DNA of 64,000 nucleotides from Puccinellia tenuiflora (taxonomy: Eukaryota > Streptophyta > Magnoliopsida > Poales > Poaceae), in contig QRDG01001342.1 of the NCBI GenBank assembly GCA_012064385.1, positions 62,001 to 126,000 of the forward strand, read 5' to 3'. Of this stretch, positions 1-12,689 are shown one piece after another (within the stretch, counting starts at the first letter, position 1; each line of letters opens with the position of its first letter). The notes under the pieces were generated by a model. The model had not been told where the DNA came from. It did no database searches and worked only from the letters and a program-made list of their open reading frames with translations. The translations under genes and the position numbers were made by a program.

Positions 1-2300
1 AACAATACTAACATCACATGTCAATGCTAACATCTAAATAAATCTAGAATAATTACTATGATCAGATCAAAATCCTAAGCAGTAATCTGTTTTCAGAAGT
101 TTCTGAAAACAGACAGAACATAGCTACTTTGCCTCATGTTTCCATCAAGCTAGACTAATTATTTTGGAAATCTAAAAGTTGCATCTGAATCTATGTAACT
201 TGTTCTTTCTAACCATGCAAATATTTAAAATTTTGGTGGGGCATATTTCTCACAAAATGCATGCAAAGGTGGCTACTCTAAACTGGTTCCAGCACTTAGC
301 AGATTTTCCAGAAATCGAATCTGGGCGGGAAACAACTGTGGCCGTTGATCAACAGATCGACGGCTCACAGCCGTCTTCTCCAGCCCGACGGGGCAAGGAA
401 CAGGGAGAGGGAGAGAGGGCCAGGGGAGGCACCTGCCGGCGGCGAGGGACTCCGGGGCGGCTTGGGGTTGAGGGAGGGTGCTCGGGGAGGCTCCTAGGTG
501 GCGGTGGCGTCGCCGGAGACGCACCACGGCGGCGTCACGGCGCGGCGGCCGAGCTGCTCAAAGTGGAGCACCGAGCTCCTCTTCGGGCGGCTCCTGGGCG
601 TTGAGGTGGGGGAGAGGGAGCGGTGGAGGTGGTGTGTGCTGAGGGAGAGCCGGGGGGGTGGCTTTTATAGGCCGGGGAGAGCTCGGGCAGTGGGGGGGGC
701 ACGGGGTGGCGCGGCATGGACGCGGGCGACACGGTGGCGTGCTTGTGGTGCCTGTCCGGGGCGAGGGAGGGCAAGGGCGAGGGTGCAGCAGGTCGGCGGC
801 GTTGTGGCGTGTCCGGGGGTGGTCGGCTCCGTCTCGGGCGCACGCTGGTCGGGCGGTGGTGGTCGCGGTAAGATGCGCACGCAGGGTGTTCGACACGGTG
901 TCGGCCGGCAGTGCAACGGCAAATGCGGCCAGGAGGAGGGGCCTGGAGCAAGGAGCTCGTGTTGGGGAGCATCTAGGGAGCAAGGGGCAGCTCCAGGACA
1001 AGGTGGTTGCTGGGTTTGGTGCCGGTTTGGAACAAGTGGGCATGGGGGTGGCCATCTCCATGCCATAGGTGTTCTAGGGTTAGGTTTAGGTCATGGGGAT
1101 GCTTGGGCTTGTCCAGAAGGTGCAGGGGAGTGCTGGGTGTGTGCTGGACATGAGGGAGACAAGGTTAGGGCTGGTTTGGGGCTACCATTGAATATAGGGT
1201 ATAGGGCACCATTTTTGCACTATGTGCCACAACTTGTATTTTAATGCTAATGAAAAAGGTGAGGTGCAAGTGTGCAATTGCTGTGGAAAATAAGAATAAG
1301 TGTTTGGGATTTTTGGGGCTATGATGGAATTTATTCGACAAGTGCATCATAGCACATTTTGCGATTTGATAAAATTAAAGAAAGTAGTAGAAATGTAATT
1401 TTTAAATTTTGAATCTATAATTTGAAGAGGGAAGAAATATTAGAGCAAAGTGGGAGTGAGCACTATGTCACCCCACTGATTTTCGATTTTAAAAGAAAAT
1501 ATTAATTTCTCACTTTAGAGAAATTTGGGGTGGCACTTGTCCCATCATTTTATGTGTTGATGCTTTGCTTTTGTTTCCTTTCTTCTCCTCATAATTTTAT
1601 TTAGCAAACACACACATCAAGCAACAAAACACAACAATATTCACATCACACCCATGACCACACAATTCAAACAACATGAATTAATATCACCATCAATTCC
1701 ATAATTCACAATACTATATTATAAAAATGATCACACTCAATTATGACAAGATGTTGTTTTAAAGAAATGTCTCAACTCAAAACTTAATTGTTTTCGAAAA
1801 GGTTTGAGAAAGGAAATAGGTGGGGTAATATATTTCCCACTAGAGTTGTTTTCAATTGGAGTGGAAAATAGAGTTTATAAAATAGGAGTTGCATTCATAT
1901 GCAAAATATCAAGGTTGATAATTAGATAGGAGATAACATATAGATTCCCATATTTTTGGGAACACATAATTTTGGAATTACTTTTACTTTCTCAACTGAA
2001 GGGTATTTTATTTGCTGAAATCAAACATCATTGAAATAGACTTTGGCCAAAATAAGATTGGAAAAGATATATGGAATTTACTCTTGTCATAACATGAGCA
2101 CCAAGTTTAATATGTTTTTATCTTGGTTGGATTCTTGGGTTGATATTTACCAGTCAAACAAGCATATACATCAAGTCATACAAGGTCAAACAGAACAATA
2201 TACAGAAAAACACAATCAATAATGAAGTATTTCAAAAAGTTTTTGTTGGTTCTGAATTTTGGGCCTTGTTAAACTCTTATTATAAATTTGGGATGTTACA
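1..2300 (-). repeat. 3' LTR (partial) of LARD-like element
   Basis: The terminal 2300 bp of the LTR as read on the plus strand, ending in TGTTACA. On the minus strand this is the U3 start, TGTAACATCCC. It is co-linear with 8465-10764 at a constant offset of 8464. It holds a GC-rich block (about 300-1150) inside otherwise AT-rich sequence, with a TATA box at 663-669 on the minus strand. The long open frames in the GC-rich block occur on both strands and in several frames at once, a composition effect, and I do not call them genes. Confidence 0.9.
663..669 (-). promoter_or_regulatory. TATA box, second LTR copy
   Basis: The same TATAAAA box as at 9127-9133, in the other LTR of the element, read on the minus strand. 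In this 3' LTR it would fire leftward out of the window. Confidence 0.5.
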
Positions 2301-2302
2301 AA

Positions 2303-2315
2303 TCCTTCCCCCCTT
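2303..2315 (-). other. Polypurine tract of LARD-like element
   Basis: On the minus strand a purine run with core AAGGGGGGAAGGA lies immediately before the LTR start TGTAACATCCC. This is where a plus-strand primer for reverse transcription is expected, and it fixes the element on the minus strand. Confidence 0.8.
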
Positions 2316-5176
2316 AAAATAAATCTCGTCCCGAGATTTGCCCAGGGGTACAGGGGAGTACGAGGGCACGGGTTTTGGGATGGCTATACTTCCGAGGTCG
2401 TTGCTTCTTCAGCAAGGTCACCAGATGAGATATTGACAAATTGATGTTGCGAGGTCGTTCCTGGTCGATAATTTTCTCTGGTGGGTTCAGATCCTAGTTG
2501 TTAGGGTTGACTTGACGATCGATGTTGATGGGTAGTCTTGGTTGGCTGTTTCCAGTTTCTACGAGGCTGGGGCGCAAGGAACTAATTATTACCACGTTCT
2601 GGTATACCTATTGCAGGTCTTCCCCCCTTAAAAAGGGGTTTCTAATCGGTCTTGCTGAAGTTTGCAGCTGGAGTTGACTTGGAGGCATTGTTCTTCTTGA
2701 CGATCTTCGTCTCGGTTGTCACTCCTTGGTGCTTGGGGTTGGTGCAGATATCACTTCCTGATATTGTCGCCTTACGAGGGTTGCAGGAGGGGGCGCGTGG
2801 TTTTCAGGATGTGCCGAGTTTGCGTACTCAACTCTCTCCGGTTTCTAGTTAGAAAAAGGATGTTATAAACGTCTAAGTTCGTCTGGACTTGCTTGGTGGT
2901 TGAGGTTGTCCACAGCAGGCTCTTACGTCGTTTGATTCTTCTGGGTATTCCATTGGTTATTGGTCTTCAGGCTTGTCCTTCTTCCGCTGAGTAAAGGAGG
3001 AACTTCATTGCTGACTTCCTTGGTTCTTGAGCTTCATGAAGCGTTGGTAAGAATCTTAAGAAGTACAGTCTAGATTATCGCGCTTCCAGAGGAATCTAAA
3101 AGTCAGTACAAGGACCCTAAAGGTAGGCGGTTTGGTCTGTTGTTCGACAAGGGTACAAGGGTTGCGTTCTCATTTAACCTTAATAAGTTAGACAAAGAGC
3201 TTCATGTCACCAGTCGATGTTCATGCTTTCTTGAATCCTCCTTCGGTGTGATTGGTCGAGGCCAGTTGAACAGGATGATTACTAGATAGGTAACGTTGAC
3301 GGTGCTTGCTTCCTGGTTCAATTCCGCGCAGATGGTCTTCAGTATTGATCGACTTCGGCCTTGATGATGGCGATCTTCTCACTACCAACTATATGTGATT
3401 CTTTCTATATCACCTCTCTTTTTGTTAAAACTTGCGGTTAGATAAGGCCAGTTAGTACCGTCACAAACTGGGGTTAGATGTTAATCTAGAATTTGGTAAG
3501 TGGGCTCAAAAAGTCACGGCTTAATGGACTTTAGAAAAAGTTAGTGAAGAATCTTCACACCGTTTGTTTCCCAAACAGGTACCTTTGTCTTTCTTGTTTT
3601 GATTAGTTGAGCCGGGTTGAACTAGGATTGTTGTTCGGCAGATGACGTCGATGGCGTCCTTTTTCCTGGGGTAACTTCATGTTGACGATCTTTGAAGTTG
3701 GTTTCCTTCGGGTTGGTTGGTGACGATCTCCCTTGGATGAGTCTTGTGCTTGAGGCTTCATATAATCTTCAGAAATTCAGCGGCAGGCTAGGGTTCTCAT
3801 CCATCTTTCCAAAGTTTGCGGTGATAGGTAGGAGTTAGTCGAGGTTTTCTTTGGTTTTATTTCTCGGGACAAAATTTGGGTGGGTCAAACCTAGCAAAAT
3901 TGATTGCAAGGGATTAAAGTGCCACTAACTGCTCGTCAAGCGGGTAGGTACATGATCCTCTTTGAAACCCATCATTACCGTCAGTCTCTGAGCTCGAATC
4001 TTCATAGCAACTCTTATGCACTCCTTGAGTTCCTCTAGTTACCAATTATAAATGAGTCTCCTTATGTTCTTGTTTCATGTCAAGGGTTGTGGTCCTAGAA
4101 GATTAGTTGGTACGATCATGGGCTGGAGTCAGTTGTTAACCTAAGGTTAGATACGATAAGTTGGTGTGGTATTCTTGTAATTTCACAAGTAAATTTCTGG
4201 CGAAGTGAGTCTCGTGTCTTCACGAGGTTGGCGTACAATTGCAGCTTCCTTCAAGATCTTGACGCACTTGCTCCAGATGGTGCATGAAGTCCATTGTCTG
4301 ACTTGTCAGTTAGGTTGCAAAAATCTCCGGCTATTTGGCTAAGGATCGGGGGTCTTTTGTATCTTGCGGAACTGTCAGATCTTAACGGGAGATGGTTTAG
4401 ATGAGAGGGAAAATATTTTAGAAAGATTTTCCTTGGCGGGTTTATATCCGCAACAAGGTACAACTATGGCGAAGAGGCCAAAATTAATTTGTTTTTTTTT
4501 TTTTTTGCTAGGTAGCAAAAGGAAACTAAACATTTCTTTTTTTATAAAACTCCTTTTTCCATCTCACAAACAACACACAAGCAGAGTTCACACAAGCAAG
4601 GTGCACACCGGGTACGTCTAGTACCAACAGACGCCTAATACTCGTGGTAGTCGGGGTAACCAAGGTTCCTATCATGAGTTTTTCCTAGGGGTCTTTGTCG
4701 AACATTGCTGGTGAAGTCTTCATTTTATCGCCTTAGTCTTCCACTGGAGAAATTGAGGTCGTCGAGGTTGCAACTTGAGTAGAATTGTTGATGTTGAGCT
4801 GAGGTCTTCGGAGGTCTTTTGCTTTGTTGACATTGACGATCTTGGCATTTGCAAATCAACCACCTTGATGTTGAATGTCGAGGATTTGGGATGGAATCTT
4901 CTTCTCCTTCTGACTAGTAGCCAGTTAGGTCTCACTTGGGTTCATCGTCGAGTATATATGTAGGTTTTGAATGAAGGTAAGATAATAGAAGAATGCCTTT
5001 GAAAATTTTAAAATAGAGGGGTAAGACGTTGAAATATTTGAGAAGATGAGAAGAGCGAAGCCATTTTTAGGACTTCTCTAGATAAAAATATATTTTGGTA
5101 GAAATATATTTTTAACAAAAATATTTGCTTTCCTAACTAACGTCCATGCTAACTAAGGTCTCCTACAGTCAGGATT

Positions 5177-5188
5177 GCTCTGATACCA
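5177..5188 (-). other. Primer-binding site of LARD-like element
   Basis: On the minus strand the 12 bases are TGGTATCAGAGC, the classic primer site complementary to the 3' end of initiator-methionine tRNA in plant LTR elements. It lies four bases from the LTR end (LTR ends ...CCCCACA on the minus strand), which fixes the inner edge of the 5' LTR at 5193. Confidence 0.88.
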
Positions 5189-5192
5189 AGTC

Positions 5193-8100
5193 TGTGGGGA
5201 CCCCGGACTAGCCGTCCGAAATACCCTTGTGCCTACATCAGCGATCCCATGATCAGTGTGTCGCTGAGCACAATCAAACCGGTAATCAAGGAACATCCAT
5301 AATTACCGAAGGAATATACTTACTTGATTGAAGTCATACTCTTCAATAGGTACTTGCAGCGGAAAATCACCATACAGCGTGGAGCCCAAGTCATTCGCCT
5401 TAACCCTACAGGCAACTGACTGGGAAGCGCCCTAGTTCGCATTGACGTCAGTTCCGTCTCCTTCTTCAAGCTGCTCTTCTTTAAAATCTGGCTAAGACAA
5501 TAGCCAGGGACGAAACCATTATGAGTACAATGGGAATTGTACTCGCAAACTACCCCCGAAAGAGCATGCACTACCCTTTTTTTTTATTTTTTTTTTTAAA
5601 GTTTGAGTAAAACTTTGTTTGCTTTGAAACTCTAATCTTTATTGAAAAGAGAGTGATAGACTTTTGTTCAATAAAACCTTGTCTGAAAACTCTATAACTT
5701 TGGTTGAAGTAAAATAAGAGAAGTTTTATAACTTTTCATAAACCTTGTATGTTTTTCAAAACATCTATAGCCTTTGTTAAAGAAAACGAAAAGAAGGCTT
5801 TAGATTCTTTTTTTTTTTTCATAAAACTGTCTTTGTAAAGAGTTTCCTTTTAAAACATTTTTCCTGAAAAATAGCTGTTTGTTAAAATAAGAAGTTCCTT
5901 TTTAAAAACGTTTTACCCGGAAAATCACCATTTTGCTTATTTATCCAAAACTCCTCCTTGTTCCCGACCATGTCTCATCATGGTCCAATTATTTCCATCA
6001 ACTCATACCAGCACATTGGCATAGTTGCATAAAACATCCTTCACATCATTTTCTCTCAAATCTTTTTTTTTTTTCCAAAACTTGCACATCTTTGTAAAAC
6101 TTTGCACATGGCCTAGTACAGCCTCCCAACTGTCCATATCCGAGGACTCGGCTATTCGAATAGTTTTACCCTCTGCAGAGGTAGCACGCTTTTCCCACAC
6201 CCATCCGGTAGCTCATCGTGTCTGCCACGTCCCGCCATACAAGGTGTATGCGAAGTTGAGCCACCGATCATAGCCTTTCCTTTGCTCATGCTAGTATAGG
6301 ACCCTACCCTTACGAATTTCACCATTCCTTCAACACCTAGTACAGGATCCCCCGTCGAGGAACCTAGATGTAAGGACTCGCAGTTTTGCCCGGCGAGCAC
6401 GAAGCCCTTCAATCCCGCACAAGCCAACATATTGCCGGGACCCAGGTCAGGGGTTAGAGTTGTTATGCTCATCCCCTCACGCATAACGGAGTCGTCTCCG
6501 TCGATGAGGTATCCAGTACTAACACGAGCAAATTATATGACTACGCCCGTTCCCATATTTGGGTAGATGTGGTCGCACAGGTTATCGGCTGGTCGTCATG
6601 GTACTAAGACACAATGTGCATTTTTCATAAACATTACCGATCACCTCTTTTCCACTTCCATGCCGACCATTCAGCATTCCACATTCTTCCAAGTACTTTG
6701 AAAAGGAGTTTTGGAATAAATCATATTTTTCCATCCTATAGGTATACATATCTACTCTTGACAAAATAGTTTTTCATATCTTTGTAAAAAGGTTTTAAAA
6801 TCATCGCTACTTTTGAATACTTCAGGTGATCAAATAGATGAATATAAATGCAAGCTCAGTGAAGTAGCTTGCCTGTTTCCAGCATAATGTCTCTGGACTT
6901 GATACTCTTGATCAAAGAAATAAACTCCGATTGCTTGCCAATAAATCCTTCCCACGGTTTACTCCGATAGCGTTGGTATCTAACGTCGTAAAAAGGAAAG
7001 ATCACAATCAACATACAGTAGAGCACTCCAACAACAATCATCAAACAATTACTAACAAACAACAATCATGATGGAAAACTATTAGTTAACAAACAAGTTT
7101 GGCAATCACCTCACTACTCATGTTTAAGAATTATGATTAAAGTTGTGATTAAGCATCTTTATTTAAATAGGAAATACTTCAGACAAAAGTTAAGCTATCA
7201 AGTAATCTCTATAATTCAAAATATCTCACCAATCTAAGGTAGAAATATTACTAGACACTCAAGCTAGCACTCAACTTGAATATAACCAAGTTTAACAAGC
7301 AAGGCAATTATATTAATCACACCAAATAATCTAATCATCAACATAAACAAGCAATATATACCATTACTAAACTACTCAATCAAGCATCATTACAATCTCA
7401 TGCATCACACATAGCTACTGCACTCACAAAGCAACACAATTTGATTTCAATTTAATTTAATTATCAATTATTTAATTAGGTCTTAAATATGGCAGAAACT
7501 AGTGGTGCATGTTTAATTGCATAACTTGAGTTATGTTCATCACAAAAATGTGAACTAAAATTCTATGGATAGCTACTGATTTTTATAAGCTAACCCAATT
7601 GGATTTAATTCAATTAAGGTTGTTAAACTCCCTATATAAATGTTTTTATCCAGAAGGTTAGTTTTCTTGTTTTTGCTACAACTCAAGTTAATTGTATTCA
7701 AAAATCAAATCCTTTTAGGGATAACTAGTATTTCTTATATGTGAGCTAACAAAATTGGTTTGACCTCATTTGGATTAGTAGAGTATCAGAAACAAACAAG
7801 TTTAGGTTTTATACCTTCTGTGGCATTTTGATTACCATTATTTATTTATTAACCTAAATGGGTGAAACCACTTTAGTTAGTTAGATAATTTCATAAGCTT
7901 CCCAGAACATTTTCATTTGCTATTTTTAGATTCCTAGATCTCAAGTTATTGGTTTTCAAATTCTAATCAAATTTCTGACAGAAGTTTTTATCATTTTAAG
8001 TGTTAACAACTAGCTGATTTGATAATTTCATTCTGACTTGACCACAACATCAAATGGATTCAAACCAGTGGCATTGGGTTCACTAGTTGATATACTTTTA

Positions 8101-10764
8101 ATAACATTTTAGTTTGATAATTTTGGTTAAACCAATCTCTGGGAAGCATCTCCCAAAGTTGGTACCAAAATAACTTTTCTGTGTTTTTCAGTTAAAACTA
8201 GCACATTTGTCATTTTTGTTTCTAATGGAAAACTTGTCCAACAAGGATCATGGCCTGCATCTATGTGAAGATTACATGTTATACTAGCTTCAACATTTTA
8301 GTTTGCTATTTTTAGGCCTCTGGTTGAATAGGAATTTGCATGGGAAAAGGGCTATGTTCTGTTATTTCATGTGGCTGAAATATTGTATAGCCAATTTCCT
8401 CAGATTATATCTTCTGTATAAAATTTTATTTTGAGGTCACACCACTTGGTCATGTTAGTACTCTAACAATACTAACATCACATGTCAATGCTAACATCTA
8501 AATAAATTTAGAATAATTACTATGATCAGATCAAAATCCTAAGCAGTAATCTGTTTTCAGAAGTTTCTGAAAACAGACAGAACATAGCTACTTTGCCTCA
8601 TGTTTCCATCAAGCTAGACTAATTATTTTGGAAATCTAAAAGTTGCATCTGAATCTATGTAACTTGTTCTTTCTAACCATGCAAATATTTAAAATTTTGG
8701 TGGGGCATATTTCTCACAAAATGCATGCAAAGGTGGCTACTCTAAACTGGTTCCAGCACTTAGCAGATTTTCCAGAAATCGAATCTGGGCGGGAAACAAC
8801 TGTGGCCGTTGATCAACAGATCGACGGCTCACAGCCGTCTTCTCCAGCCCGACGGGGCAAGGAACAGGGAGAGGGAGAGAGGGCCAGGGGAGGCACCTGC
8901 CGGCGGCGAGGGACTCCGGGGCGGCTTGGGGTTGAGGGAGGGTGCTCGGGGAGGCTCCTAGGTGGCGGTGGCGTCGCCGGAGACGCACCACGGCGGCGTC
9001 ACGGCGCGGCGGCCGAGCTGCTCAAAGTGGAGCACCGAGCTCCTCTTCGGGCGGCTCCTGGGCGTTGAGGTGGGGGAGAGGGAGCGGTGGAGGTGGTGTG
9101 TGCTGAGGGAGAGCCGGGGGGGTGGCTTTTATAGGCCGGGGAGAGCTCGGGCAGTGGGGGGGGCACGGGGTGGCGCGGCATGGACGCGGGCGACACGGTG
9201 GCGTGCTTGTGGTGCCTGTCCGGGGCGAGGGAGGGCAAGGGCGAGGGTGCAGCAGGTCGGCGGCGTTGTGGCGTGTCCGGGGGTGGTCGGCTCCGTCTCG
9301 GGCGCACGCTGGTCGGGCGGTGGTGGTCGCGGTAAGATGCGCACGCAGGGTGTTCGACACGGTGTCGGCCGGCAGTGCAACGGCAAATGCGGCCAGGAGG
9401 AGGGGCCTGGAGCAAGGAGCTCGTGTTGGGGAGCATCTAGGGAGCAAGGGGCAGCTCCAGGACAAGGTGGTTGCTGGGTTTGGTGCCGGTTTGGAACAAG
9501 TGGGCATGGGGGTGGCCATCTCCATGCCATAGGTGTTCTAGGGTTAGGTTTAGGTCATGGGGATGCTTGGGCTTGTCCAGAAGGTGCAGGGGAGTGCTGG
9601 GTGTGTGCTGGACATGAGGGAGACAAGGTTAGGGCTGGTTTGGGGCTACCATTGAATATAGGGTATAGGGCACCATTTTTGCACTATGTGCCACAACTTG
9701 TATTTTAATGCTAATGAAAAAGGTGAGGTGCAAGTGTGCAATTGCTGTGGAAAATAAGAATAAGTGTTTGGGATTTTTGGGGCTATGATGGAATTTATTC
9801 GACAAGTGCATCATAGCACATTTTGCGATTTGATAAAATTAAAGAAAGTAGTAGAAATGTAATTTTTAAATTTTGAATCTATAATTTGAAGAGGGAAGAA
9901 ATATTAGAGCAAAGTGGGAGTGAGCACTATGTCACCCCACTGATTTTCGATTTTAAAAGAAAATATTAATTTCTCACTTTAGAGAAATTTGGGGTGGCAC
10001 TTGTCCCATCATTTTATGTGTTGATGCTTTGCTTTTGTTTCCTTTCTTCTCCTCATAATTTTATTTAGCAAACACACACATCAAGCAACAAAACACAACA
10101 ATATTCACATCACACCCATGACCACACAATTCAAACAACATGAATTAATATCACCATCAATTCCATAATTCACAATACTATATTATAAAAATGATCACAC
10201 TCAATTATGACAAGATGTTGTTTTAAAGAAATGTCTCAACTCAAAACTTAATTGTTTTCGAAAAGGTTTGAGAAAGGAAATAGGTGGGGTAATATATTTC
10301 CCACTAGAGTTGTTTTCAATTGGAGTGGAAAATAGAGTTTATAAAATAGGAGTTGCATTCATATGCAAAATATCAAGGTTGATAATTAGATAGGAGATAA
10401 CATATAGATTCCCATATTTTTGGGAACACATAATTTTGGAATTACTTTTACTTTCTCAACTGAAGGGTATTTTATTTGCTGAAATCAAACATCATTGAAA
10501 TAGACTTTGGCCAAAATAAGATTGGAAAAGATATATGGAATTTACTCTTGTCATAACATGAGCACCAAGTTTAATATGTTTTTATCTTGGTTGGATTCTT
10601 GGGTTGATATTTACCAGTCAAACAAGCATATACATCAAGTCATACAAGGTCAAACAGAACAATATACAGAAAAACACAATCAATAATGAAGTATTTCAAA
10701 AAGTTTTTGTTGGTTCTGGATTTTGTGCCTTGTTAAACTCTTATTATAAATTTGGGATGTTACA
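5193..10764 (-). repeat. 5' LTR (complete) of LARD-like element
   Basis: The complete 5572-bp LTR, starting TGTGGGGACC and ending TGTTACA on the plus strand. It contains AT-rich flanks, an A/T-run-rich part (5570-6080), a conserved-looking segment around 6150-6190 with CTCTGCAGAGG next to TATTCGAATAG (see the LTR at 60130), and the GC-rich promoter block at about 8760-9620. There are no genes. LTRs this long are unusual outside LARD families. Confidence 0.88.
9127..9133 (-). promoter_or_regulatory. TATA box of LARD LTR promoter
   Basis: On the minus strand CCTATAAAAGCC lies inside the GC-rich block, followed about 25-35 bases later by pyrimidine-rich sequence suited to a transcription start. 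The second LTR copy has the same box at 663-669. If it is used, the transcript starts near 9100 and traverses about 3.9 kb of LTR before the primer site. The start site is inferred, not shown. Confidence 0.6.
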
Positions 10765-10765
10765 A

Positions 10766-10973
10766 TGAGTACGTGTAGATCGAGTTGTGTTCCATGTTCT
10801 ACCCCGACCTGAGACGGAATTTCGGCAGCACGTCCCCGCTGTTCTTCAGAATACACGTCTCGAGCTTGTCAAGCCGAGAGGGTGTGCATCCGAAGAACAA
10901 CGAGGAGGTGTTGCCGAAATTCCGTCTCAGGAAGGGGTAGAACATGGAACACGACTCGATCTACACGTACTCA
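10766..10973. repeat. 208-bp long inverted repeat (hairpin)
   Basis: The first about 100 bases, starting TGAGTACGTGTAGATCGAG, reappear as reverse complement ending CTCGATCTACACGTACTCA. Arms are about 100 bp with mismatches that increase toward the centre, and the loop is only a few bases. The left arm abuts the LARD insertion, so the foldback may have been longer. It lies beside CACTA-derived DNA and may be part of a CACTA element or a separate foldback MITE. Transcribed, it would give a near-perfect dsRNA stem. Confidence 0.8.
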
Positions 10974-12390
10974 GGCTATCCAAAAACATGGACAATCCAG
11001 AAGTGTTACGGTTATAAATATACAAAGATGGACAATCCTGCATATTTATAAATTTGTAACCCTTCCGGATGGGATCTGACTCGGGTTACGCGACTCGACT
11101 GACTTGGTGATCTAGACAAAAGAATACCTATGTAGTAAGATTACAAGAGAGGCAAAAGATGTATACCCTAGAAGCGTGGTCGATCACCGCAGAAGGTCGG
11201 GGACGGAACAGGGGCACTGAGGCGGCCCTCCTCAGGTGGAGAAGCCGCGTAAACTACGACATCTGAAAAACCACAAAAACAACATATATATAAGAACCAA
11301 TCCATTACTTGCTGCCATGACACACATACACCATATTTGTAAACCACACCAACTATTGCTGCATATATGGACCAGATAAGGAAAATTAACGAAATAATCA
11401 ACAAAATATTAACTAGAACATGGCATATATGAGTAGATAAAAAAGTACCAATTTAACCACAACTAGAAAATTAACTAGAACCCCTGTTTGACCATCTTCT
11501 GACAGGGTTGCTACTTCAGCGCGTGCTTTGTGCATTTCTAGATAATTAACTATACTTTAAAATGCCGAGAAGCTTTACTGCTCTAGTTTCATAAAGAAAC
11601 TTCAGAATACAACTTTATGCAATTCAACCATGCTCGGTTATGGAGGAATCTGGCAAGGTGAATGCGTAAAGAAAAATTCCTAGGGACAACCTAGCCTAGA
11701 CACTTCATTTGCAATCTCACGCCGCACAGAATCAATCAATCATCCTATTCATTTCACAGGAAATCTATAGCAATTCAAGCCAACCTAATCTTGGCGTCTC
11801 AACTAGAAAATTCACCACCTAACCGACAGCAAGAAGCAGTAAAACGAGTAGCATAATCACAGAGCCCTCGTCCCCTGCCATCCGAATCACCCGGAAAGGC
11901 TAAGACCATATCTAGAATTTGTAACCAAGAACAAGCAAGCACTACGTCTCACCATCGAGCTACACGCACATCGGAAAGAACAGCGGAAAAGAGTCAGGGT
12001 TTACCGATCAAGGGAGCTCCAGGAATCGGCGGGAGAGGGCGGGAGCCGACGGAGGCGCAGAGGGGCGGCGGAGCTCGCAGCTCGATGCGGGGGCGGTCGG
12101 GGACGTCGCGGCCGGGGAGCTTGCGGCCGGGGCGCGGCCAGGGATGTCGCGGCCGGGGAGCTTGCGGCCGGGGAGGTCGAGGCCAGTGGAGTGGGCGGGC
12201 GCGGGGGGGGGGGGGGGGGGGGGGAGGGGAGGCCCGGCTGTGGCGGCGGGCGCGGGCACGGGGAGGAGGAGGTGGAGTGCGTGGGCGCGGGCGCGGGGGG
12301 AGGCGCGGCTGTGGCGGCAGGCCGGCGGCATCCGGCGTCGGTGTCGGGTTTGGTCGGGGTCGGGTGTGTGGTGTGAGTGTGTGGTCGGGT
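10974..12390. other. CACTA-associated region, no supported gene
   Basis: AT-rich from 10974 to about 11950, then strongly GC-rich from 12000 to 12390. The GC-rich part contains a near-duplicate of about 40 bp (GCGGCCGGGGAGCTTGCGGC motifs at 12107-12178) and a 22-base G run at 12203-12224. On the minus strand the GC-rich block ends at a GGTAAACC donor-like site near 12003, so it could be a first exon or promoter of a CACTA transposase gene whose body is missing. No transposase similarity is visible. It is unclear whether this stretch belongs to the CACTA element ending at 16861. Confidence 0.4.
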
Positions 12391-12689
12391 TTGTCACCGA
12401 CCCCGCTTCACAGTCTTTGCCGTGCGGGCAAACTGTGGCACACGGCAAAGATCTAAGCTGGCACACGGTAAAACCTTTCTTTGACGTGTGCCTGCCCATT
12501 GCCGTGATGCCCGACGAAAAAGCGCATGGCAAAGGAGTTTTTTATTTGTTTTCTCTTTTAATTGTTTTTCTTCTTTACTATTTTTGTGGATTGTTTATTA
12601 CTATTAGTTAATACATTAATTATCTATATATTGTTTTAAATAAATTGTGCTCATGTTTTTTGTAAAACAAATTATAGGGAGGTAGACCG

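Larger units (their letters stand above)
2301..5192 (-). mobile_element. Non-coding internal domain of LARD-like element
   Basis: A stretch of 2892 bp between the two LTRs. Open frames are all under 90 codons and none resembles Gag, protease, RT, RNase H or integrase. Base composition is uniform and moderately AT-rich, with a T run near 4495. LARD interiors are known to be non-coding but conserved; whether this one carries conserved RNA structure cannot be judged from one copy. Proteins for transposition must have been supplied by another element. Confidence 0.75.
1..10764 (-). mobile_element. LARD-like LTR retrotransposon, 5'-incomplete in window
   Basis: A non-coding LTR retrotransposon read on the minus strand. 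Bases 1-2300 repeat at 8465-10764 with only about three differences that I could find (for example near 48 and 2258). The right LTR runs 5193-10764 (TG...CA, 5572 bp); the left LTR ends at 2300 and starts outside the window. Between them lie a primer-binding site and a polypurine tract in the correct places for minus-strand orientation. No gag or pol reading frame is present. Long LTRs with a non-coding interior match LARDs (large retrotransposon derivatives) described in Triticeae. The TGGTATCAGAGC primer site and the 3' end with an AAGGGGGG tract suggest derivation from a Tekay/Del-type chromovirus; that lineage call is inference. The candidate target-site duplication to the right is ATGAG (10765-10769); its partner is outside the window. 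Confidence 0.85.

Noticed and set aside
300..1250. Several long overlapping open frames on both strands, repeated at 8760-9710
   Set aside because: They lie in the GC-rich part of the LARD LTR, where stop codons are rare in all frames. No domain is seen and both strands are open.
12005..12610. Glycine/arginine- and proline/alanine-rich open frames
   Set aside because: GC-driven frames on both strands around a G run; no recognisable protein.
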